From positions 28,520,162 through 28,584,161 of the forward strand of contig NC_134883.1 in the NCBI RefSeq assembly GCF_041734735.1: a stretch of 64,000 nucleotides of DNA. The letters are read 5' to 3'. The position numbers and the translations under genes were made by a program. Below, piece by piece: positions 1-12,843 of this stretch (the stretch's first letter is position 1; every line of letters begins with the position of its first letter). The stretch is from Babylonia areolata (taxonomy: Eukaryota; Mollusca; Gastropoda; Neogastropoda; Buccinidae). The notes below the pieces were generated by a model. It was given only the letters and a program-made list of their open reading frames with translations, was not told the origin of the DNA and searched no databases.

Positions 1-509
1 ATTTTTATTGCATCTTTTTTTTTTTTTTTTCTTTTTTGAACAACAACAGTTACGACTACGCTACAGCACCCTTCAATGTGTGGTGGTGTCAGCAGCTGCC
101 AGGTGTTATCTACACATACACACATCCACATACATATGTATTTATATAGATATCTCTCTCTATATATATGTAGTTTTAATGCACACTTGTTCCTTAAACT
201 GTTATAGATAATTCCATGCAGGAAAAATGTGAATCCATAAAGGTTCTCTTTTCGTTATCTGGTGTTGGTGTTGAATTGAGTATGTTGTAAGGCATTTTCT
301 TTACTGACAGTTCCTGCCCCCCATCCCTTCCTCCACCACCTCCACCCTCAAAAAAACAAAAAACAAACCCCAAAAACCCTTCCTTCAACACCCACCAAAC
401 CCCCATCCCTCCGAAACAGCACAGTCAAAAGTAACAAGACAGAATGACCCATGACATTTGGAACTGCTGAAATGCAGGTGCATTAAACATGCATTTCGAG
501 CTTTCTGTC
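1..509. other. AT-rich flank without a recognised gene
   Basis: Contains homopolymer T/C runs and a TATA-rich microsatellite near 150-170. Lies beyond the 3' end of TMEM243. Nothing else supported. Confidence 0.3.
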
Positions 510-842
510 AATAATTTGTCACTCGGATGAGATGATAAACTGAGGTCCCATGTGTAGTATGCATTTTGCGCATGTAAAAGAACCCCAGACAATAAAAGGG
601 TTTTCCCTGGAAAAATTCTGTAGAAAAAAAAAACACACCTTGGAAGGAAAACAAATACACTTGCTGGCAGAACAAACAACAATACGGTGGCACTTTCACT
701 GTAGCCACAGGCTCTCCCTTAGGAGAGCAACCCAAATTTCACATGGAAAAAATTGTTACGACAAAAGAGCAATGCAATACAATACAATACAATACAATAC
801 AATACAATACAATACAAGACAACACAATACAATACATTACAA
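510..842 (+). mobile_element. SINE B, 5'-truncated, with AATAC tail
   Basis: Contains the B-family central block (GGATGAGATGATAAACTGAGG, GTAAAAGAACCC) and the 3' block (GGAGAGCAACCCAAATTTCAC), ending in AATAC repeats at about 776-835. The tRNA head is missing or too decayed to see. Confidence 0.8.
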
Positions 843-1049
843 GAATTCGTCAATCATTTGAGGAGAACATTGAGCAGAAAATCATATCAATCAAATACAA
901 ATGGATGAGACAGACTGACAGAAAAAAATCTTCAGAAATAAATTCTTACAAACACAAAACCAACCAACCGAAAGAATCAGGTTTGCAGACTAAATGAAGC
1001 ATGGTGCTGGTACACACACCATTTCAATCACATGCAAAATATAACTCAG

Positions 1050-1074
1050 CCAAGAATAAAACTGTAGAAGAAAA

Positions 1075-1127
<53 letters not shown>

Positions 1128-1418
1128 AAACCATACATGTGAATCTAAATTGTTTTCTTGGGCAGTGAGAGAAAAATCCTGTCAGGATGACTTGCATGTG
1201 ATTCACCCCACCCACCTCTTTCCTCCACTCTGCTCCCCCACGCACCCATCCCGGGGCCCTCCAACCCCCTCCCACTCTCCTTCCCAACCGTTTGTTTAAT
1301 AAATGTCAGGGACGATTCAGGCACGACCAGAATAACACAACAACAAAAGAGTTCACTCAAGCTGCCGGTTAAGTACCACAGTAAGCTAAATCTAATCAAT
1401 GACAAAAACAAAAAAAAA

Positions 1419-1449
<31 letters not shown>

Positions 1450-1450
1450 C
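1050..1450. repeat. Poly(A) tracts flanking a C-rich stretch
   Basis: A-runs at about 1071-1124 and 1417-1448 with C-rich DNA between. They could be the tails of old retroposons, but no body is recognisable. Confidence 0.35.
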
Positions 1451-1618
1451 ACACGGATTCAACAATGTAAAATGGACTGCTGAGGATACCCATTTCTACA
1501 TCCCAGTAATTTATGTTATAAATAATAATAATAATAATAAAGGAAAAGAAAGACAGAAAGAAAAATACCATAGTTTTACATCAACTAAGTAGACTGAATT
1601 TCAGGCTTTATCAGGTGC

Positions 1619-1621
<3 letters not shown>

Positions 1622-1672
<51 letters not shown>
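1622..1672. repeat. TG microsatellite
   Basis: Uninterrupted TG dinucleotides over about 50 bp. Comparable runs occur near 3319-3358, 3438-3468 and 6042-6078. Confidence 0.95.
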
Positions 1673-2103
1673 ATAAAGTACATCTAAATTCAATCTGCAA
1701 GTTTCTCTTTTATGTACAGTAAAATTTCACCAATTTATGACAAGGCAGTTCAACACCATTGCGACTAGGCACAAAAATACACATGAATAAAGAAGCAAAT
1801 ATCTTTTATATCAAAAACTCAATTAATGAATAGGTATATATTCATATGTGTGTCATTCCATAAAAAATCTGAAAAACGGCTCATAATCAAGCTGTCTGCA
1901 GCCTTTCAAAAGACAGACCTGCTAAATCATTTTTCAGAGTCTGCACAGAAAAAAAAAAAAAGTACAAGATAAGCCCTCTGTGTCACAAATGCATGAACAA
2001 ATCTACCCCTTCCTGTATATGTGACTGCACTTCACCTCAGCTCCTAATCTAACTCGCTATGGCCAGCTTCAGATCGACTCTTGTTTCCCAGTTCCCAGAT
2101 TCA

Positions 2104-2463
2104 TCTTCTTCTTCTGCATTCACTCGTATGCACACGAGTGGGCTTTTACGTGTATGACCATTTTTACCCCGCGCTGTAGGCAGCCATACTCCGTTTTCAT
2201 GGGTGTGCATGCTGGGTATGTTCTTGTTTCCATAACCCACCGAACGCTGACATGGATTACAGGATCTTTAACATGCGTATTTGATCTTCTGCTTGCATAT
2301 ACACACGAAGGGGGTTCAGGCACTAGCAGGTCTGCACATATGTTGACCTGGGAGATCATAAAAATCTCCACTCTTTACCCACCAGGCGCCGTCACCGTGA
2401 TTCGAACCCGGGACCCTCAGATTGACAGTCCAATGCTTTAACCACTCGGCTATTGCGCCCGTC
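2104..2463 (-). mobile_element. SINE A, full length, with target-site duplication
   Basis: Read on the minus strand it begins GGGCGCAATAGCCGAGTGG (tRNA-like A box) with a B box GGTTCGAATC, and ends in GAAGAAG repeats. Both sides carry the identical 13-bp GTTCCCAGATTCA (2091-2103 and 2464-2476), a clear target-site duplication. Confidence 0.93.
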
Positions 2464-2476
2464 GTTCCCAGATTCA

Positions 2477-3431
2477 AACACTCCACAGTCTGCTGCCATT
2501 CTTTCTCCTTCTCAGGACCTTACACTTGGAAGAAATCTCACTCTTGCGCTTCGTCAAATATTTGCATTCTGCTCTTCTGAGTCTGGCCTTAAAAAATCTA
2601 ACTCTTTCCAAAATCGCTCTTTCCTCCCTTTCCTCTTTCTATTATTTCTATAGCTATCTATCTATACATGTCTTAAAACAGTTTTGTCTCTTGTTTCTTT
2701 GAATCAGAGTTACGCATGCATGTGAATGACTGGTGTGAAAGCGCTCTGATTTGCCCATGCACAAGATCATTGCTACATAGATACATTTCTTCTTATCATC
2801 ATCATTATCATCATCTATATTACTACGATTATGACAATGATTATGATGATGACTATCATTGTTATTGTTTTTTGGTGTGTTTTTTTTTTCATCATTGTTC
2901 TTCTTCTTCTTGTTATCAAATATCATGAATGAACTTCTGCTGTCTTCAGTCAATGCATTTTCAGTGGCTTGGTGTGTCATGGCCACAGAACTCTCACAGC
3001 ACCCAGTTCACAGCACTGTAATATTATAGGAGGGCTCTGTGGGGGGCAGGGGGGCAGAGGGGGGTGGGGAGTTAAGATAAACTTGACACAGGGTGGTCTT
3101 CCATTTCACATGCTTGGCTCACTGTCTAAAAGAATCAAGTATAAAGAATAAATGTATGTGAGAATTCATATCAGAAAATTGATACATTAACAGCATTTAA
3201 TTGATAAGGGTTACCAAAAATTCAACTGGAAACTTGGAAAAGAGTGTATTTCAGCAGAACTAGTGGTGCTATTGAGACGGAAAAAAGCAATACAAATGCA
3301 TGCACACACTTAATTCTGTGTGTGTGTGTGTGTGTGTGTGCGTGTGTGTGTGTGCATGAGCACACGCTCGTGTGTGTGCATGCACGCGTGTGTGCGTCGT
3401 GTGTGCATTTGTTTGTGTCTGTGTCTCTTTG

Positions 3432-3470
<39 letters not shown>

Positions 3471-3990
3471 ATGTGTGTTTATTACTACATAAAGTCAGTT
3501 TTGAAGTGCAGACACTCATACACATTGAGTACTGAAATTTTAAAAATGCATAAATAAATGGAACAATGTAGATGTTACCAAGTTCCTGACTTATTTAGCA
3601 CATAATTCCCAACATTTACCAACATCTGTTTGTATCAAATTCAGCTTGGATGTCTGTTGTTGTTTTTAAAAGTCTATATCAGCATCAACATTATTTCATT
3701 TCTAAAAATTAACAGCACCTAAGCACATTATACTAAAAGTGCTCAATACCAAGTGTAAAATTCTGAACCAAACCATAAAACAAAACAAAACGCATTATGT
3801 CCCACAAACTTTTTTCAAAAGACCCACTGGTTGTCTATGACTTGCAAAATGAATTTCAAAAACCCCCAGTGCATCTTATTAAAGCACTGTAACAGAGCGA
3901 TACCAAACATCAAACATCCAAAGAAAAAATACCAAGGAAAAGTGTGTCTTATGAAACAACACAAAAGACAACTTTGATCTGCAGGAAATC
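2477..3990. other. Non-coding stretch downstream of TMEM243
   Basis: AT-rich, with ATC/ATT-rich simple sequence near 2790-2920, a G-rich patch near 3030-3070 and TG runs at 3319-3358 and 3438-3468. No gene or mobile element recognised. Confidence 0.35.
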
Positions 3991-4223
3991 TTAACTCTCT
4001 CCATCCGAACGGCGAAAGAGACTACGTCAACAGCGTTTCACCCCAACTACCATCATCAAAATATTGCAAGCGGAAGGCTCTTATACTGAAGAGGTGAATG
4101 TTCAGCAAGGAATACCACAATTCTGACGACGGAAGCTAAAGGTTGGGTCATTCAGACACCCACAGGACATCCGAGGGGTATGTGTAGAGGAGAAGAGAGG
4201 ACTGGCCGTACTGAGTGAGTTAA
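3991..4223. mobile_element. Possible TTAA-flanked MITE
   Basis: 233 bp bounded by TTAA on both sides. The ends are imperfect inverted repeats: left TTAACTCTCTCCATCCGAAC, right (complement) TTAACTCACTCAGTACGGCC. This fits a non-autonomous element with TTAA target duplication, such as piggyBac relatives. It contains no coding sequence. Only one copy is in the window. Confidence 0.45.
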
Positions 4224-4890
4224 ACACTTTGAGAACTGACCCAATACAGAGACTGCTAAGTGTCAATGTGTGAAATGAAACCCCGAATAAAAGAAACTGT
4301 CCCATAAAATGACTCAAAAACTGACTTCGTGTAGACATTTTCAAGTGCCTGAAGCTTTGTATCAATTGAGTTGTCTACACATTTTAAAAATTGTAACGAG
4401 AGTAGCTGTAAGCTGGTCTGTATACGTGAGAAGTTAATCAGCTAGAACAACAACATAAATATCCATGTCTGTTCATCAATAAGGCATTCATTCATTGATT
4501 GTATCAACCAATTTTTTCAGGTGATCACAGATAAGTATGGCTACTATAACAGGCCATGTGAGCAAGTTTATTTTCTGAAACCGATGGTATTTACCTTTTT
4601 TTCTTTTATGAATCGTTGTAAATCAATAAAGATATTCATATGGAGAAATTCACATTTTAAAAGAAAAATAGAATTCAGTCAATATTAACATGAAATATAC
4701 CAGATTTTTAAATTCAAAATTTCTACTCCAAAAAAGTAACAGGAATGCTTGTTAAAAAACAACAACAATAAATTATCTCTGAAAGAGATTGTTCACCACA
4801 ATAGCAGTCAATGTACAGGTTTTGGCACACATAAAGTATGTGCACATTGCACCGAAACAGGACTAGAATTTGATATCACAGTATGTAGAC
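4224..4890 (-). other. TMEM243: Probable TMEM243 3' UTR and flank
   Basis: AT-rich, directly downstream of the TMEM243 stop on the minus strand. Several TTTATT (AATAAA on the gene strand) occur, so no single poly(A) site can be chosen. Confidence 0.35.
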
Positions 4891-6037
4891 TTAGATTTTC
4901 ACATTGAAAATGTAGAGGTTGCCGCAGACACACAGAAGGATGATGCCAAAGGCATTAAAGAATATCATGCTGCGGAACTTGGGTTCCAGGTCCCCCTCAC
5001 GGTACCAGTAGATCTGGAACAACAGAGAGCAATTAAAAGAAAATGGCACAGCGTCAGCTGTGAGATATTTGTTGCTGAGCTGGCGAGCCAACCTAGTCAT
5101 ATGTACACACATATGAACAATAAAAATGTAGGCATTTCAGTTCACGAACATGTAGGAGATTTAATATTACCAGTCACTAATATTATTATCATCATTGTTG
5201 ATTTACATTATTAGGCACTCTCATCATCATCATTATATTCACATTGTATGCACAACAGATTTGGCTTAATCATGTTGTATTATTATCAGTATTAACATAA
5301 TTACAAGTCAGTATAGTCACTTTGTACCTCAGATTTGGGTGGAACCAAATTTTTACCTTTTCTACAAAACTGACCGCCCCTCGTTTCAGCAAACCATGCA
5401 TACCAAGTCAACAACAAATATCAGGATTTTCGTGATCTTTCAACAATCAATAAACAATAAAGACAGAAACACAGTCCCTCCTTACCGTTTCACATTAACA
5501 CCTCCCGCCCCCCACTCCCCCCAAAAAAAGGAAAAAGATGAGCATGATCTGTTTCAATTCAACTACTTTTCACTGTAAGTGACATTAGTTTATCCATTTG
5601 CCTGAGCAGATATGATCAGTTTTCATTTACTGATATCTGAATTTGCTTTTATTGACAGTCCTGGCCAAAGTGGGAGTATTTTTCACAACACTGACCAAGA
5701 AAACTGCACTGGACTTCTGCCTGCAGGTCTATGAGTTCTGTGGTTTGAATCTCCATTGTGCCTGAATGGGAGGTGGATAACAAACCAACAACAAAATCCT
5801 TGCATTCCTCTAAAATCTCACAATCAAACTTTCAATACAAAACAGAAGACAGTTGACTGAATTGATAAAAAAGCAGAAGAAGTGATAAAAAAGAGAAAAA
5901 AACAAAACCTGTAAACAATAACTCATAAGCACCTTAAGCAACAACATTATTTACAACAAGAAGAGCAAATCTCACAATAAGATTACTAACAAAAGGAACA
6001 AGAACATAAACAGCCAAAACCTAAACTGGGAGGAAAA

Positions 6038-6078
<41 letters not shown>

Positions 6079-6360
6079 TGTGTGTAACACATAAGAGCCA
6101 AAATGGTCAATGATAAACCAGCTACAACCACTACCATCAAAATAAACAAATAATTTTAATAAAAGCTCACCAGAACTAAGTGTGATGAACAAATGAATAC
6201 GATGACAAGAGCGAAGAAAACATTGATGACATTGGGCGGCCATTTGGGGAATATGATGGCAATGACAAGTGTCACCTGAAACCGAAAAAAATCTGGGTAA
6301 AAAAAAGAAAAAAAAGAAGAACAAAAATATTCATGTAAGAAATTAAAGTGGATGAGTGTC

Positions 6361-6398
<38 letters not shown>

Positions 6399-7051
6399 CA
6401 TGCCCATGTTATGTGTATGTGTCAGTGTGTGCATGTTTTGTGTGTGTGCGTATATATGCGTGCATGCATGCATGCATGTGTGTTTGCACCAGCCTGTGTA
6501 CACATAGCATGCACGATTATGTTCAGGTGTGCATGTGCATTCACAAGTGCTTGTTCGAAAAAGAAAAAAAAAAAAAAGACTGGAGTAAGAAATCACCGTC
6601 TGTCCATAGAAAGACACAACCCTCTTGGCAATGAAAACAACAACAACAACAAAAAACAAAACAATAAAAGACTGTGTTGCCAGATCAGCATTAAGAAAGA
6701 AAAAAATGAATAAACCAAAACAAAAAAACAACAACAGAAAACCAACCTGTCAGATCATCTTACTTTAACAGCTGAACATTATATGAACAAAGCACCACAA
6801 AATACATATTGCACAATGAAGCTGATATTGGTGCAGTTCACTCTGCCATTTACTTACCAAGACGACCAAAGCAGTAAAAGTGCCCACAATTAGATTCAGA
6901 ACCCGATCCTGCAATATTGATCATGGCAAGTTATTGAATAGCTACAAAACACAAATAGCATGTCATGTTTATGTTTTCAAATGTAGGATATATGCTCTGG
7001 TGGCAGTGCTTAGTTTTACACAATGCCAATGAATAAAAGGGTGTGGGTGCA

Positions 7052-7144
<93 letters not shown>

Positions 7145-7294
7145 ACTGAATAAGAAAAACAATTAAAGAGATACACTCTCCTGGAGATATGATTTTTTCT
7201 TTTCTTTAATTCGGGAAAATCACTGACAACAACTTGTTTTGTGTTCTTTTATAATCTGGACACATCCACAGACACAGGCACACACATTAGTACA

Positions 7295-7330
<36 letters not shown>

Positions 7331-7372
7331 AGCACACACACACACAAACACACACATGCACACACATACGTG

Positions 7373-7405
<33 letters not shown>

Positions 7406-7582
7406 ACACACATTTGTACAAATTTACACACACACACACACACACTCACACCCACACACATGTTTGTACAAATTTTCGCGCACACACACACACACACATC
7501 TTACCACAGGCCTCCTTTCTCCAAACAAAGGCCTGTCAACAGGGTCATCGTAAGCGCTGGGCCTGGCTGGTGATCTTGACAT
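4891..7582 (-). CDS. TMEM243: TMEM243 (small multi-pass membrane protein), four coding exons
   Basis: Coding exons in gene order: 7505-7582, 6858-6908, 6171-6275, 4891-5013, all phase 0, with GT donors and AG acceptors. The spliced product is 118 aa, the length I recall for human TMEM243. The N-terminus carries DRPLFGE, matching the vertebrate DNRPLFGE block. Exon 2 (DRVLNLIVGTF) and exon 3 form a first hydrophobic segment followed by FPKWPPNVINVFFA, equivalent to FPQLPPKPLNIFFA. Exon 4 opens with IYWYREGDLEPKFR, nearly identical to vertebrates, then a last hydrophobic segment. At least three membrane segments are visible. The family (also called MM-TRAG) is a small membrane protein linked to taxol-resistant cells; its biochemical role is poorly known. 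The start ATG is preceded by a minus-strand acceptor next to 7606, so a non-coding 5' exon probably lies upstream. Introns carry long CA/TG runs. Confidence 0.93.
7056..7142. repeat. Long TG microsatellite in TMEM243 intron 1
   Basis: About 43 TG units without visible interruption. The same intron has further CA runs at about 7299-7345 and 7377-7410, interspersed with short repeated segments. Confidence 0.95.
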
Positions 7583-7606
7583 TTTGCCAATCAGTTCCTT
7601 CTGTGA
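7583..7606 (-). other. TMEM243: TMEM243 5' UTR part of the start exon
   Basis: On the minus strand, TGTCTGCAG ends just before position 7606, giving a good acceptor; 24 nt of leader then precede the ATG at 7582-7580. The upstream non-coding exon was not located. Confidence 0.5.
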
Positions 7607-7880
7607 CTGCAGACATATCACAATGCATCAACCAGAAAAGATTCAGGGCAGGTGTGTGTGCATGTGTGTCTGCGTGCATGCTTGCTTGTGTGTACTGTCA
7701 CTGTGAAGTCTCATTTGAAAACCTTATGCCCTAATTGAAAGAAAAGAAAAAAAGAAACAACACACACACACACGCACACACACACACAATAACAATGGCA
7801 GAATAGAAATGAAATATGAAACACAAATAACATTCATTCAGTACTGTACAATAACTTTCAGTCAAGAATATGCCATACAC

Positions 7881-7927
<47 letters not shown>

Positions 7928-9498
7928 AATCTGCAATATGTGTGTACTGAATAAAAGTGATTTTTGATTGATTGATGGTGCAGAAACAATAAACACGTTC
8001 TATTTATTTATTTATTTATTTTAATTCTAACTTTCTGATTTCATTAATCACCTTCCTTGTGCATCGACTGAGTTACACTAAGCTTAACGGGGAAGAGAGC
8101 ATTATAATTTTATGAAACAAAATTAATTATTTCCGGGATGTAAAATCACGGGGATGAGGGAATGAAACCGGGCTTTCGCGGTTTGGCCATCACCAGTTTT
8201 AAATGTTTGCGAGTTAATTTTCGTAGTGTTTCATTTACATGCCATTTGTTCTACACTTAGGGTTCCGCTGATAAAAAATGACATTGCAACCTCATGAAGT
8301 GATTATGTACTGCTCATCATTTTGTGTTGTTGAGGTTTGCGGCCAACCTTTTGGGGGATACACCCACGTCATGAACATAATGATTCGATCTGAATGTAAA
8401 AAAACCCTCGACATGACAAATATAGCCGCTCTGAATCGGGGCAGAAAACGCCAATTTTAGACAAGTGTTTCTTCATCGCATTTCGTTATTATATTTCACT
8501 TTTTGAATGCAGAAATAATCCTCACCAGTAATGTCTCATTTTTGTCACAGGCACCTGACAGGATTCCCCCCCTCTCGACGTCATCAGTTGTGTGAAAACG
8601 AGGCCAAGCTTACAACATCCGGTATCCCAAACAAAAAGTGGCGAAGTGAATCAGCAACCCCTTGTTGACTTGCAACGGTGTTACGCAAGACAAAAACACG
8701 TGTTCTCTTTGCCAGAAAATACATCCTCGGCTTATGCTTGTACATTTCAGTACAGGAACACGTATGCATTAGTCTGATACCTTGTTAACTTAGCTCCAAG
8801 TTTTGGTTTTTTGTACGTAACGGTGAAGACCAGTCTCGAGTCTTTCTTTAGATATTGTGTGTGTGTGTGTGTGTGTGGCATGGCTTGTGTGTTTTCACCA
8901 CTGACGCCTGCCTTTGTTCATCATAGTAGATGTTGCTTATCTGTGTCTGGTTTTGCATACCCGCCCCATCACAGTACCCCATCCCATTGCACAACCCCTT
9001 TCCTCTCCCTGTTGATTGATTCTGTCTCAGTCTCAGTCAGTCAGTCTTTGTCTCAGTCCCTGTCTCTGACCATCTAGCTGTGTCTGTGTACTCTGGATCT
9101 TTATATATTGTTCACTGCCACATGCTTACATGAATCAAAGTTTGATTCAGCAGGCTGTCTGGGAGGTTTTGTTCATTTTATGCTCTCCCAGGGGAGATCA
9201 GCCTGAATTTCACACAGCGAAATCAGCTGAGGCTGAAATATAATACAACAATGGAATACGCACATTTCTTCTTCATGCTTTTTCTTCTCCTCCTCATTCC
9301 CCTTGTCTACCTCCTACTATACTGCTTTTCCTCCCAACACACACTGCTCATGTCTTTTGATCAATATATACCTGTTACCTGGTAAATATTTGGTTGTACA
9401 TGTTATTCTTATATTTCAAGGCATTCTGATTCTTGTGATATGAAAATATAGATGTATACCATATTTAATAATCTTTTTCTTTTCATATTTTCTGGCAG
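7607..9498. promoter_or_regulatory. Intergenic region between head-to-head TMEM243 and the GLYAT-like gene
   Basis: No coding exon is recognised here. The genes point away from each other, so the promoters of both, and non-coding first exons, should lie here. Around 8080-8700 the sequence is less repetitive and richer in CG dinucleotides (for example ACCGGGCTTTCGCGG near 8168), unlike the surrounding AT-rich DNA, so this is my best guess for the shared promoter zone. A TG run lies at about 7884-7925, and a SINE B fragment at about 9180-9262. No TATA box or initiator could be assigned. Confidence 0.35.
9180..9262 (+). mobile_element. SINE B, 3' fragment
   Basis: Matches only the 3' block (GGGGAGATCAGCCTGAATTTC) and a short AATAC-like tail. 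Confidence 0.6.
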
Positions 9499-9519
9499 CT
9501 TGAGGATCGAGACTTCACT

Positions 9520-10547
9520 ATGGCTGAATTTGTGGAATTATCAGGAGAACAACTTCCAAAGCTTATGGAAAAACTGAAGCAGTTTTTGCCAGATGCCCTA
9601 TCTGTGAGATCATAAGAATTCTTTTTCTTTTTTTTTAAGAAGAAACTTTTAGGGAGATTTTGTTTTTAAATACCGCCAAAGAAAGCTTTCCTGTGTTGAT
9701 GATAGTTAAAAATGAATCATTACTTTTATTATTGTAGTTGTTCTTGGATATTCGAAGACTGCCTGAAAGGTTCCTTTGGGGCCTTTAACATTCCCATCCT
9801 TGGGTGGGAAACCCTGCCACTGTATGACCGCACATTGCCTGCCTACTAGAGAGTTCTGGCATCAGAGGATATCAATTTAATTAGCATATACAGGACCTCA
9901 ACCAGAAGCCTCAACCCTGTAAAGAGAGGAGATAATGCATATAATCTGCTTATGCCTGGCCACAGTGTGGCTGCATTTATGGATTTGCCTTTTGGCTGTG
10001 TTCCCATCTCTGGAGTCACTAACATCTTCATCATTCGTGTTGACTTCCATATGATGCTGCTGTTGTTGATTTGTTGTTAATTTGTGAAGTGTTCCCTATA
10101 TTTGTACCTAGATACTTTCATTTGTTGTTAATTTGTGAATTGTTGTTCCCCATATATAATATTACTTGCAAGAGGAAGTTGAAATCAAATGTACAAAAAA
10201 AAAAGAGACAAAATATATATTATCTGTATATATGTGTATTAAGTTCTGCTCCATCCACTCCATTATCCATCTTCTCTTCCACATGCTGACTTCAGTTACC
10301 AAGCCTCTACTCTCCATAATTCTGTTTGATTCTCCAGATTACTCTGTCCCTTTCTTTAGTCAGTCTTTGTTTCTCTCCTTCTCTCTCTCTATTACTCCCA
10401 AGGCATGGGTTGATATCTTCCTTCTTGCATCAGATTTAGCTTGAATGAATGTTTCCAGTCTTTTTTTTTTATCATCATAATCATTCTTGACATGTTTCAT
10501 CATAACTATTGTCTTCTTTATATATTATTTACAGCCACACATGAAAG

Positions 10548-10587
<40 letters not shown>

Positions 10588-11238
10588 TAAAGCACCTGCT
10601 GCTACATTTAATGTCATAAACTTTGCCTTTCACAGATTTTCTACACAGCAGACAACACAGTACGAGGGAGGCTGACGCTGGAAGATGTGCACTTTTATGT
10701 CAATGTCTGGCCCAACCCTACCTGTGTTGTTCTTCTCTCACCTGCACAAAGTGGTCAGGTAAAAAAAAAAAAAAATTTCCATTCAGTTGTTGCATCAAAA
10801 AACAACAAACAAACAAAAAAACTGTTTGTGCTTTGTTCTGTGGCTTTATACTTTAATTTTTTTTTCTGTTTTTTTGTTGTTGAATTAATGTTCTGTGTTG
10901 GGTTAATTGTATTTGACAGAAAAGAAACATCACTGCAATGAGGATTTCTTTTTAAACACAGACACACATACGCACACACACACACACACACACACACACT
11001 ATATATATATATATATATTCCTCTTTTTCATTTAGAAGTGTTTGTATTGTATTTGTATTGCTTTCTATCACAACAGATTTCTCTGTGTGAAATTCAGGCT
11101 GCTCTCCCCAGGGAGAGTGCGTCGCTACACTACAGCGCCACCCTTTTTTTTTCCTGAGTGCAGTTTTATTTGTTTTTCCTAAGTAAACACATAAATACCA
11201 CAAAAATGTGTGTGTGTTTGTGTGTGTGTTCATGTGTG

Positions 11239-11275
<37 letters not shown>

Positions 11276-11782
11276 ATCTATGTCTGTATCTAGATATATA
11301 TATATGTATGTGTTGTGTTTGTGTGGTTTTGTGCACCCATTCGCTCATTTGGTTCTCATTGCTTGCATACTTACGCATTATTTTTTTATGTGTAAATGTG
11401 TGTGTGTGTGTGTGTGTGTTTGTGTGTGTTTATTTAAGATGCCATTTGCAAATTATTGATGCTTCCAAAGTTCTGTATTTATAACCTTTTTTTTTCATAT
11501 TTACATTCAGTTGATTTTGAATTTTCTTCTGTTTTTTTTTCTTTTCTATTCCTTTATTTCAGTTGCACAATTACCGCACAACTGTTGATGTGTGGAGTGA
11601 AAACTGTGAAGAAGTTATCAGCTTCTTCAGACATAGCAGCATCTTGGACTGGAGTGAACCTGTTTTCTTTAGAGGCACGTTGTTGAAGATAGCAAGTAAC
11701 CAAGCTGTATTTGTGTATGATTTGTCATTAATGATGGTGCCGACACATTTTGCTGTGGCATGGTTTGTGTTTGCGTGTATAA

Positions 11783-11824
<42 letters not shown>

Positions 11825-12807
11825 GTGTGTGTGTTTGCACAGGTGCGTGCTTTTGTGACTTTTATTTATTTCTTGTGCTCTTCATAATGTATAAAAGACC
11901 TTTCCATTTAAGATATACAGGAGATATGTGACAGAAAAATGTGGTGTCATTTTTGTCTTTTTTAGCATTTGTTGCTGTTTTGTTGTTTTTGCTGTATGCT
12001 TTTTCAGCAAAAGGTCTCTTAATCAGAGCACATTGCAGTTCATTTTTTTGTTTGTGTTTTCATAACTGATGTGCACGATATCTTTTATATCTTCATTATG
12101 ATCTGTAAAAAGGTAACTAGTATTAAATGACTGTGATAACTGTAACAGTGTGAATTTAAAACAGTCAAGAATCTAAGACAAAATAATTGCAATATGTCTG
12201 TGTATACATATGAGTAAATTGTGTGTGTGTGCATGATTGAATGCGTGAATGTGTGGACACAAATGTGTGTGTGTGTGTGTGTGTGCGTGTGTGTGTGTGT
12301 GAAAGCTAATGCAAGTGCACAAATACATGCTGAGGTATGAGGTGATCTGATTTTGTTGATAATGAAGTAATTGACTTTTCATCTTGATGAATGTTGTTCA
12401 CAGTGCAGCATGTTAGTGACCCTGACCTGAAAGCTGTTTTGGCGAGTATGGAAGAGAAAAAAGGTCGTTACAACTGTGTGGAACGTCATGTCTATGTGCA
12501 TGATTCGTCTCCCCTTGAACGGTGAGCATTTTTGATCGGGTGTTCTGTTTGATGCATTAAGATAATCATTCCTTCTTGGATCACTTGTACTTAACATAGA
12601 CATTTCTGGAAGCTGTATTTAATCATATTCACTTGTTTGTATAATTTTAATAAGAAAGATAGCATATTGACCTTGTAAAACTGGATGTTTTTCTAAATTA
12701 TTGCTGAGATTTTTCTTATCACAAAACATTCTTTATAGCATACAATATATTGTGCTCATATGTGCAGACACCACACAAGTGCTCATACACACATGCACAA
12801 ACACGTG

Positions 12808-12843
<36 letters not shown>

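Noticed and set aside
3244-7573. Open frames of THTHTH or CVCVCV type over TG/CA runs, here and elsewhere (21 kb, 38 kb, 42 kb)
   Set aside because: They are translations of microsatellites on either strand, without family resemblance.
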